Assembly (NCBI GenBank): GCA_001464165.1
Contig: LNEX01000306.1
Coordinates: 1-11,601, forward strand
Source: a bacterium Ga0077546
GTDB taxonomy: Bacteria > Cyanobacteriota > Vampirovibrionia > Obscuribacterales > Obscuribacteraceae
DNA: 11,601 nt
Direction of reading: 5' to 3'
A model generated the notes under the pieces. The model searched no databases and was not told the DNA's origin. It saw only the letters and a program-made list of their open reading frames with translations. Within the stretch, counting starts at the first letter, position 1; every line of letters starts with the position of its first letter. Below, piece by piece: positions 6,593-11,601 of the stretch. The position numbers and the translations under genes are program-made.

Positions 6593-8098
6593 GTGAATAG
6601 TTACATCAGAGCCATTGCCGCCATTACCTTTTTTCTCTCTGGTATACCCGCTCATGCTGCGGAGAGTGCATCAGTGCCTGCTGCTACTGCTGCTGCTACC
6701 TCTGCTACCTCTGCTACAAGTGTTCCTCCGTCACCCGCGTCCAATCAAGTTGTTAATCAGGCAGCGGTTGCTGATAGTGTAAATAAGCCCGTACGAGATA
6801 AATGGGCATTGATTGTTGGTATTGGTGAATTTAATAGTGACAAAATTCCCAAACTTAAATATGCCACTAAAGACGCCCGTGATTTTTATACTTATTTGAC
6901 CAAAGAAGCTCACTTCGCTCCTGATCACGTGCGCATTTTGCTCGATGGCAAAGCTACTCAACGCCGTATTATGTCTGAGTTGGGTAGTAAGTTCTTAGCA
7001 CGCCTAGCGCGGCCTGACGACATGATTGTGCTCTTCTTCTCTACTCACGGCAGCCCATCGCAAATGGATATTCGCGGCCGCAATTATATTGTTGCTGCTG
7101 ATTCAGACCCAGAAGATTTGTTTGCTACTGGCATTGAAATGCAAAAAGTTCTTGAGTCAATTCAAAGCCGTGTGCTCTCTGACAGGGTTTTGTTAGTGAT
7201 GGATGCCTGCCACAGCGGCAGCGTTAGTGGCGAAGGAAAGGGCATTGCTCGCACTGGTAACTTTGATGCTGAAGTACTGGCTGCAGGTTCAGGTCAGATG
7301 GTTATTTGCTCAAGTAAACCTGATGAGCAGTCGTGGGAATCTAAGCGTTATCAAAACGGTGTCTTCACTAAGAATCTGTTGGATGGTTTGCGCTCTGGTG
7401 GCTCATCTACATCCATAGCCAAAGCGTTCGAGACGGCTCAGTCAGCGATTCAAAACGAAGTAAAAGAAGATCACCCTGGTGCTAGGCAAACACCAGTCTT
7501 GCACAGCAAATGGTCTGGTAATGAACTTCTTCTGGCAATTCGACCAGCAGCACCTGAACGCATTCCACCTACTGTGTTTGAAGAGTTAGATTTGGATAGC
7601 ACTGATGTGGTCACTGGTGTTGCTCCGGCGAAGCAAGCTGCAAAGCCGGTGAAGAATCCAGAATCTACTCCGGAAGATTTCGCACCGGCCACCTCTGGTT
7701 CCCGTGCCAATACTGGTTCTTATGCTCCCCGCTATAGTGCCGAGGGGGCTGCTTCTGAAGACAGCGATAAAAAACTGGTACTAACTAGGGCCTATTTTTC
7801 TAATGACCCTACTCCGGAGAAGTCATATCAGTATGCTTGTGAGGCATCAGGAGCCAATTTTAACAATACCGATCTCTACTACCGGAAGGCTGCACTGTTA
7901 ATCCAGATGGGCAAGTACGGCAAGGCAATGCAACAGCTAACCGGTGTCTTGGTTGATGATCCAAATAATGAGCACTATCGCCTCGCCCGCGCATTTTGCT
8001 ATGCCAAGCAAGGCATGAGAGCTTTGGCTGCTGAAGATATCCGCACAGCACAATTTAAAAACCCAAAATTGCCTACCAAAATTGAGTTCGGCGATTAG
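6593..8098 (+). CDS. Exported caspase-like protease (peptidase C14) with TPR tail
   Basis: The 501-aa product starts at GTG with AGGA six bases ahead. Residues 1-22 form a signal peptide with a likely cut after AHA. A low-complexity Ala/Thr/Ser/Pro linker follows to about 65. The caspase-fold domain spans about 68-316: WALIVGIGEF strand, catalytic His152 in FFSTHG (usual form YYSGHG) and catalytic Cys206 in MDACHSG. A Pro/Ser-rich linker (about 317-395) leads to a C-terminal segment (about 405-490) with two TPR-like helix pairs. Such proteins are metacaspase/orthocaspase relatives that cut after Arg or Lys in characterised members; this substrate is unknown. The export signal places it in the periplasm or outside, unlike most cytoplasmic orthocaspases. 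It stands alone, diverging from the dap string. Confidence 0.9.
   Translation: MNSYIRAIAAITFFLSGIPAHAAESASVPAATAAATSATSATSVPPSPASNQVVNQAAVADSVNKPVRDKWALIVGIGEFNSDKIPKLKYATKDARDFYTYLTKEAHFAPDHVRILLDGKATQRRIMSELGSKFLARLARPDDMIVLFFSTHGSPSQMDIRGRNYIVAADSDPEDLFATGIEMQKVLESIQSRVLSDRVLLVMDACHSGSVSGEGKGIARTGNFDAEVLAAGSGQMVICSSKPDEQSWESKRYQNGVFTKNLLDGLRSGGSSTSIAKAFETAQSAIQNEVKEDHPGARQTPVLHSKWSGNELLLAIRPAAPERIPPTVFEELDLDSTDVVTGVAPAKQAAKPVKNPESTPEDFAPATSGSRANTGSYAPRYSAEGAASEDSDKKLVLTRAYFSNDPTPEKSYQYACEASGANFNNTDLYYRKAALLIQMGKYGKAMQQLTGVLVDDPNNEHYRLARAFCYAKQGMRALAAEDIRTAQFKNPKLPTKIEFGD
6695..6721 (+). repeat. Nine-base tandem repeat coding Ala-Thr-Ser
   Basis: GCTACCTCT occurs twice in tandem (6695-6712), followed by the synonymous unit GCTACAAGT, giving three Ala-Thr-Ser triplets just after the signal peptide. 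Adjacent GCT codons extend the simple sequence. The unit keeps frame, so slippage would vary only linker length. Confidence 0.7.
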
Positions 8099-8100
8099 CT

Positions 8101-8134
8101 CTTGGCATTTGCATCTGTCTTTGGCCGAGTTTTT
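8101..8134 (+). terminator. Weak intrinsic terminator after the caspase-like gene
   Basis: CTTGGC (8101-8106) can pair with GCCGAG (8124-8129, one G-T pair) across a 17-base loop, followed directly by five T. It starts three bases after the stop codon. The stem is short and the loop long, so efficiency is doubtful. Confidence 0.35.
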
Positions 8135-8220
8135 GTCGAATATTTGGCAGTCTATCCCCTGGTAGGGGTCATGTCACTGCGCTAAGGAAAACCCCAGTAT
8201 ATGAGTTCTCTATTAGGCGA

Positions 8221-8260
8221 TTTTGGGGCAGTTTTATGTGGTTTTAAGGTGCTTTTAAGG
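8221..8260 (+). promoter_or_regulatory. Phased T-tract direct repeats, OmpR/PhoB-type spacing
   Basis: TTTT tracts begin at 8221, 8232, 8242 and 8253, spaced 11, 10 and 11 bases. The last two are exact TTTTAAGG copies separated by three bases. Direct repeats with about one helical turn of spacing are typical of OmpR/PhoB-family response regulator sites; phased T-tracts also bend DNA. The array is about 265 bases before the next start. Regulatory use is inference. Confidence 0.4.
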
Positions 8261-8428
8261 CGAAATCAAGATTTGGCTGTTGTTTGCCGCCGTGTAACCC
8301 GGTTATGTTTTGTGCTGTATTTATCTATTTCTACTTTCACAAATCTCTAGGCGATTTTCACACAACCTTCATCTGACGCTCTGTTTCTAGCTCTTTCGTA
8401 AGACATAAGTCTTGAGAGTTAACAGGGC

Positions 8429-8458
8429 TGATATTCGTCGTAGTGATATTCGTCGTAG
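8429..8458. repeat. 15-base tandem duplication
   Basis: TGATATTCGTCGTAG is present twice head to tail (8429-8443 and 8444-8458), followed by a partial third start TGAT. It lies about 65-90 bases before the membrane protein start, in the likely leader. Confidence 0.9.
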
Positions 8459-8521
8459 TGATGATTGCCAATCGTCGCTTTTGCACCCTCCTACTCACCC
8501 ACTACAACTTCGGAGTAAATT

Positions 8522-9289
8522 ATGAATCACGCAGACCACGCAGTGCACATGGAAAATATGCAGCATATGCACGAGCATGTTTCCTCCTTTCCTTTTCTCT
8601 CGCTTCTGGCTGGGTTTTTCCTGCTCGGAGCGTTGTATTACTGTTTCCGCCTGTTCAGCCCTAAGTATCTGACCAAAGTCAATGGCTACCTAGACCGTGA
8701 AAACGAAGTCTGGCACGGCGCTTGTATGGTCGGCATGGTGAGCTGTTTGGCCCCTGGCTGGTTCGGCATTGCCGATCTGTTTTGGCAAATTGCCTTTGCC
8801 ATCGGTACAGCCTGGTACCTCGTCCGTGCCTTTACTTACGGCCGTTCGCTGCCCTTCAATAAGCAGTGGTATGACTTCGCTCACGCTGCCATGATGTTTG
8901 GCATGTGGTGGATGTTCGCCGCTCCTCTCAATGGCATTGTCGTTACGGTTCTCTTCACGGCATACTGGACCTGGTTTGGCTCTTACTATGCCTGGCGCCT
9001 CTACAACGACTTCAAGAAGCCTCACTGGCTTTCTTTTGGTCAAGACATCGCTCACTTTGGCATGGCTGTGGTCATGGCTCTGATGATGGTGTTTCCGGCT
9101 ACTTTTATGGGCCATCAGCACAACATGCCTGGCCATGCCATGCCTGTTCAGCATATGCCTGGCCATGATATGAACGACCCGTCCATCTGCAAGAGTCCAA
9201 CCTCTCCGCCTGCTTCCGTGCCTGCTGTTCCTGTCCCTAATTCAGCTGGTGACTCGGACAACTCTGGCGGTCATTCACACAGTCACTAA
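8522..9289 (+). CDS. His/Met-rich polytopic membrane protein, DUF5134-like
   Basis: The 255-aa protein starts at ATG with GGAG six bases ahead. The N-terminal 20 residues are unusually rich in His and Met. Six or so membrane segments follow (about 23-45, 64-79, 83-103, 116-134, 138-158 and 175-196). Three of them carry a similar motif: WHGACMVGM (His65), FAHAAMMFGM (His121) and IAHFGMAVVM (His178). The C-terminal tail holds HNMPGHAMPVQHMPGHDMN, then a Pro/Ser stretch and HSHSH. The pattern of membrane H..M motifs resembles DUF5134 proteins, whose function is unknown to me. His/Met-rich ends suggest binding of copper or a similar metal; this is inference. No copper enzyme or regulator is adjacent. 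A strong terminator closes the gene, so it is probably transcribed alone. Confidence 0.85.
   Translation: MNHADHAVHMENMQHMHEHVSSFPFLSLLAGFFLLGALYYCFRLFSPKYLTKVNGYLDRENEVWHGACMVGMVSCLAPGWFGIADLFWQIAFAIGTAWYLVRAFTYGRSLPFNKQWYDFAHAAMMFGMWWMFAAPLNGIVVTVLFTAYWTWFGSYYAWRLYNDFKKPHWLSFGQDIAHFGMAVVMALMMVFPATFMGHQHNMPGHAMPVQHMPGHDMNDPSICKSPTSPPASVPAVPVPNSAGDSDNSGGHSHSH
9124..9167 (+). repeat. In-frame 13-base direct repeat in the His/Met tail
   Basis: ATGCCTGGCCATG occurs at 9125-9137 and 9155-9167, a 30-base period equal to ten codons. It encodes the repeated Met-Pro-Gly-His of the C-terminal tail, so the motif appears to have grown by duplication. Confidence 0.8.
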
Positions 9290-9322
9290 TTTAGTGGCGA
9301 CTGTGGCTAATTAGGCTAACCG

Positions 9323-9385
9323 GGAGAGCTGAAATGTCCACCTCGTGTGGCTTTCAGCTCTCCGTGGTTGTTGTTGTTTTTTTAT
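9323..9385 (+). terminator. Strong intrinsic terminator
   Basis: GGAGAGCTGAAA (9323-9334) pairs perfectly with TTTCAGCTCTCC (9352-9363), 12 pairs, and the loop holds a further CCAC/GTGG stem. A T-rich tract (GTTGTTGTTGTTTTTTTATTTTT region, 9365-9389) follows. It lies 33 bases after the stop of the His/Met-rich membrane protein gene. The T-tract is on the plus strand only. Confidence 0.9.
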
Positions 9386-9426
9386 TTTTATTACCATGGC
9401 ATATCGTACAAAAGCGCTCTCGGATA

Positions 9427-9461
9427 GGTCTGAGAAAGACCATAGCCAGGCCATAGGCCTG
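9427..9461. repeat. Two adjacent small hairpins after the orphan minus-strand gene
   Basis: GGTCT/AGACC (9427-9441, five-base loop) and CAGGCC/GGCCTG (9447-9461, three-base loop) lie just past the stop of the gene ending at 9468. No T-run follows on the minus strand, so they are weak terminator candidates at best. Confidence 0.4.
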
Positions 9462-9467
9462 CTTGTC

Positions 9468-10658
9468 CTAGTGTCTATCGTTGTTAGTGCTAAATGAATT
9501 AGCAGAGGCTAGGTCGTTTTCTGCTTCTTGATCCATTCCCAGTTCTCTCAAAATTGATGCCCGTTGTTCGTAGGCGATCGCTTCACTGTCGTGAATTCTC
9601 ACATGCTCGTTGGCCATCTCAAGTGCCAATGGCCAATCTTTGTTGTACACCGCTGTGTCGGCTAGGGTGTTCCACAAATAGCCATCATTGCCATAGCGCT
9701 TTTTATATTTCTTGGTAAGAGTCTGAAACTCTTGCTCTCGGTCAGGTAGCCGGCCGATAACTCCCAGTCGGCGAATTTTCCAGCGACCGTCGCGACGGTT
9801 GAAGCGTATTACTTTGGTTGCCATTTTTTCAGCAAGAACATAGGAACCCACTTCTTTTGTTCTTTCAAAGTGTCTTTTAGCAACTTCTGTGTTGAGGGGG
9901 GAAATCGTTGCTGCAAGCTCAACTTGTTCTTTTTTTAAAATTTCATAGTCCGCCGGGCTCATGTTGCTTTGATAGCGGGGGTAATAACCCTCTGCCCAGA
10001 TGTAGTCGACGGCGTAAGTGAGGCAGTTCCAGCCTGCTAGCAAGATTGCCAAAAGTGGCGCTGCTAGAGCAGCGCGCCGTATAAATTTTTGAGCGCGTTC
10101 AGAGAGAACATCGGACTGGCTGCTTGGCTTGCCATGGCAAATGGCGTAGATAGTCGCTGCTACCGCTAAGGCCGCAAAAAGGCAAAGACCTACGAGCGAT
10201 GTCTTGTACAGGTAGCCACTTGTTTGAGCTATGACGTAGCAAGCAGCTCCGCCGAGGGCAAAGTAGATTATGTTGAAAATCTGTTTACCAGGTCCCTCCC
10301 ACCACTTGCCAAAACTCTGGTCGTCGACAAACTTTCCTGGTCCGTTAAAATCGTATACTGATGTCCATATTTGTTCTATGTGGCTTTCTTGAAATTGTTT
10401 CTCTTGCGCCTTTCTAGCTTCTTCTTTTTCAGCTTCTGCTTGGGCAAGCTGCGCGCGAATTACATCGCCGAGAGATGGTAAAGTGTCTTCTCTGCCGCAC
10501 TGACAATTCTTTATTTGTGGGGTTACCTCCACTTCGGGTAGGGGTGTTGTTGAAAGTTCAAGGGCTTGGGTTACTGCTTTTGCTGTCGGCACTTCAACCA
10601 ACTCGGGGCTTACAGTTCTAAGATCTTGCATCTGTTCTTTGTAGACTTTCTCCGCCAT
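9468..10658 (-). CDS. Orphan membrane protein with TPR-like C-terminus
   Basis: The 396-aa protein is not assigned to a family. The ATG at 10658 has GGAG eleven bases ahead, slightly far. Layout: an acidic, Pro/Val-rich N-terminal region (1-65) with a CQCG motif at 53-56 and no signal peptide; a charged Ala/Glu/Lys coiled-coil stretch (66-95); three membrane segments (about 126-145, 152-173 and 193-216); then a soluble C-terminal half with a basic RFNRRDGRWKIRRLG stretch and a helical repeat region (about 320-388) that reads like two or three TPR units (YLWNTLADTAVYNKDWPLAL, AYEQRASILRELGMDQEAE). A scaffold role at the membrane is plausible but unproven. It stands alone, diverging from the cysteine-cluster gene. 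Confidence 0.75.
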   Translation of the reverse strand: MAEKVYKEQMQDLRTVSPELVEVPTAKAVTQALELSTTPLPEVEVTPQIKNCQCGREDTLPSLGDVIRAQLAQAEAEKEEARKAQEKQFQESHIEQIWTSVYDFNGPGKFVDDQSFGKWWEGPGKQIFNIIYFALGGAACYVIAQTSGYLYKTSLVGLCLFAALAVAATIYAICHGKPSSQSDVLSERAQKFIRRAALAAPLLAILLAGWNCLTYAVDYIWAEGYYPRYQSNMSPADYEILKKEQVELAATISPLNTEVAKRHFERTKEVGSYVLAEKMATKVIRFNRRDGRWKIRRLGVIGRLPDREQEFQTLTKKYKKRYGNDGYLWNTLADTAVYNKDWPLALEMANEHVRIHDSEAIAYEQRASILRELGMDQEAENDLASANSFSTNNDRH

Positions 10659-10965
10659 CAGTTCTTTTTCTCCAAGTCAGCGGCAGTCACTCTGCTAACG
10701 GCAGAAGCAAGTCTGGGTCATAACCCCCTATCGACATCTTACCCCTAGATTGACAAAGAGATAACTTAATTTTTAATTTAGGGCGTCTCTGCTGGATTGA
10801 GCAGGTGTTGGGAAATCTTCTTTCTAGCTCCGATGAGTCTTCCTCTGTATAACCACAAATGACTACCACCGCTCGTTATAGCTGAAGATTCTTGCGTGGT
10901 TTGCGGAAAGCTTTTTGCAAGATTCTTCTGTCTGAATAGAGATGGTTGTCCTGAGAGTAAATATT
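10659..10965. other. Divergent intergenic region
   Basis: About 300 bases between the orphan membrane protein and the cysteine-cluster gene. It holds an exact TTGACA (10750-10755), an A/T-rich tract (10761-10779), a CTTGC/GCAAG inverted repeat (10891-10921) and a repeated AGATTCTT. Minus-strand frames here lack convincing starts. No RNA gene is recognised. Confidence 0.5.
10750..10779 (+). promoter_or_regulatory. Promoter candidate upstream of the cysteine-cluster gene
   Basis: A perfect -35 hexamer TTGACA (10750-10755) is followed after 18 bases by TAATTT (10774-10779), a partial -10. Transcription would run toward the gene starting at 10966, leaving a leader of about 180 bases. The -35 match is good and the -10 poor. 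Confidence 0.35.
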
Positions 10966-11394
10966 GTGAGCGCGCTTCCTGACCATGAAATTCGTGAACG
11001 GTTAATTTCCTACACCTGTCTGCGCAACTGTTGCGGAGTTGCCGAGCAGTCTGGCGCTTGTTGCACTTTAGGTGATAGAGACTGGATTTTAGGCCCAATA
11101 GACGACTCTGCTGAAGTCCTGATTCGGCTACAAGAGCGACTTGGTAGGGCGGTTTCCTTTGCTGAAGTTTTCTTTGACTACGAGGAGGGACGCTACCTTT
11201 TTCCTGACAAAAGTAGCTGGCAAGACCCAGCGCATTATCCTGCCATGCGGGTTGTTCCCGATGATTTCGTTCGTTATTCGTGCGCTTTTCTCAAGAATGG
11301 AAAGTGTTCTATTCACGATATTAAACCGAAAATTTGTGCTAATTTTCTTTGCGATTACGTGCTGAAGGTGGTTAAGTCTGTGGTTGGAGGCTGA
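10966..11394 (+). CDS. YkgJ-type cysteine-cluster protein (zinc/iron-chelating domain)
   Basis: The 142-aa protein starts at GTG 10966 with GAGAG eight bases ahead; an ATG at 10942 would add eight residues but has no properly spaced SD. Cysteines come in two groups: YTCLRNCCG and GACC near the N-terminus, then YSCAF, GKCSIHDIKPKIC and FLC near the C-terminus. This matches the putative zinc- or iron-chelating domain family (CxxCxxCC type, YkgJ). Members are predicted to bind a metal ion or Fe-S cluster; the biochemical role is not established. The spacing of the first cluster (Cys-x3-Cys-Cys-x8-Cys-Cys) is looser than the textbook motif. It converges on the nuclease-fold gene, whose stop is only 22 bases away. 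Confidence 0.85.
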   Translation: MSALPDHEIRERLISYTCLRNCCGVAEQSGACCTLGDRDWILGPIDDSAEVLIRLQERLGRAVSFAEVFFDYEEGRYLFPDKSSWQDPAHYPAMRVVPDDFVRYSCAFLKNGKCSIHDIKPKICANFLCDYVLKVVKSVVGG

Positions 11395-11415
11395 TCTTAG
11401 CTTTTGCAAGAAAAA

Positions 11416-11601
11416 CTAATTTTTAATGGGTATTTCTAGTTCAACTACTACAGGTAAGTGATCACTGCCTATATCCTCTCCAACGTAGCGCTTGAGGGTA
11501 ACAACATTCTTGCTGACTAGGCAGTGATCAATTGGAAAAAGTGCAATTTTTTGGTGCGTGCTCCAGCTTGGCTGAGGCCCGAAGCCTTGTTCACTGTCTG
11601 T
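11416..11601 (-). CDS. Partial endonuclease/exonuclease/phosphatase-family protein (C-terminus)
   Basis: The last 61 codons of a gene enter from the right edge and end at TAG 11418-11416. The segment IDHCLVSKN followed by VGEDIGSDHLPVVVELEI is the characteristic C-terminus of the endonuclease/exonuclease/phosphatase fold. The Asp-His of IDH and the Asp-His of GSDHLP correspond to metal-binding and catalytic residues of that superfamily. Upstream Trp-Ser (SWST) also fits. Members cleave phosphodiesters or phosphomonoesters in DNA, RNA, lipids or inositol phosphates, and the substrate cannot be told from this piece. It is convergent with the cysteine-cluster gene. Confidence 0.85.
   Translation of the reverse strand, partial: TDSEQGFGPQPSWSTHQKIALFPIDHCLVSKNVVTLKRYVGEDIGSDHLPVVVELEIPIKN

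Larger units (their letters stand above)
8099..8521. other. 423-base intergenic region rich in repeats
   Basis: No credible gene is seen. Contents in order are a weak terminator-like stem, four alternating C4/G4 blocks, phased T-tract repeats, two copies of TAGGCGATTTT (8214-8224 and 8348-8358), a short AAGAC/GTCTT hairpin (8400-8413) and a 15-base tandem duplication. It probably holds the promoter and leader of the following membrane protein gene, but no convincing -35/-10 pair was found. Confidence 0.6.

Noticed and set aside
8690..9166. 158-aa minus-strand open frame with many His residues
   Set aside because: Antisense shadow of the His/Met-rich membrane protein; its His codons arise from ATG/CAT symmetry.
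10687..10869. 60-aa minus-strand open frame (or its 16-aa end starting MSIGGYDP) as a leader peptide
   Set aside because: The GTG start lacks an SD. The inner ATG has AGGGG nearby, but the peptide has no regulatory codon run and no attenuator hairpin follows.
10778..11098. 106-aa minus-strand open frame overlapping the cysteine-cluster gene
   Set aside because: It lies opposite the conserved Cys motifs and has no SD or recognisable domain.

Overview
The window is bacterial. It carries single-exon genes with Shine-Dalgarno (SD) sites, frequent GTG and TTG starts, tight operon spacing and a meso-lysine/peptidoglycan pathway of the succinylase type. The DapC sequence looks like the proteobacterial (especially betaproteobacterial) DapC type. 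The secreted caspase-like TPR protein and the orphan membrane proteins do not point to any one well-known genus. I cannot name the taxon from sequence alone.

Left two thirds, minus strand (about 6346 down to 1): one long co-directional gene string. It begins with an orphan 224-aa protein and a 58-aa protein, followed by a 150-base gap containing a strong RNA hairpin and two open reading frames without normal starts. Then come an M20D-type amidohydrolase, dapC (aminotransferase), dapD (tetrahydrodipicolinate succinyltransferase), dapE (desuccinylase), a 113-aa single-pass membrane protein, and the N-terminal part of a multi-pass membrane protein with an EExxK motif resembling PrsW-type intramembrane proteases, cut by the left edge. 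DapD, DapC and DapE would catalyse three successive steps from tetrahydrodipicolinate to LL-diaminopimelate. The last three genes overlap by a few bases, and the SD of the last one sits inside a hairpin, which suggests translational coupling.

Middle, plus strand: a divergent intergenic region (6347-6592) with a perfect 9+9 inverted repeat separates the minus-strand operon from a gene for an exported caspase-like (peptidase C14) protein with a C-terminal TPR segment. A 423-base intergenic region follows, with phased T-tract direct repeats, alternating C4/G4 blocks and a 15-base tandem duplication. It leads to a polytopic membrane protein with His/Met-rich ends and three H..M motifs (DUF5134-like), closed by a strong intrinsic terminator.

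Right part: a minus-strand orphan protein with three membrane segments and a TPR-like tail (9468-10658); a divergent plus-strand YkgJ-type cysteine-cluster protein; and, converging on it, the C-terminal end of an endonuclease/exonuclease/phosphatase-fold protein cut by the right edge.

No tRNA, rRNA, CRISPR array, insertion sequence or phage gene was seen. The most unusual signals are non-coding or at gene boundaries: the SD-sequestering hairpin at 374-408, the missing normal start codon of dapE, the structured and ambiguously coding gap at 5254-5406, the operator-like inverted repeat at 6415-6441, and the phased repeats at 8221-8260.
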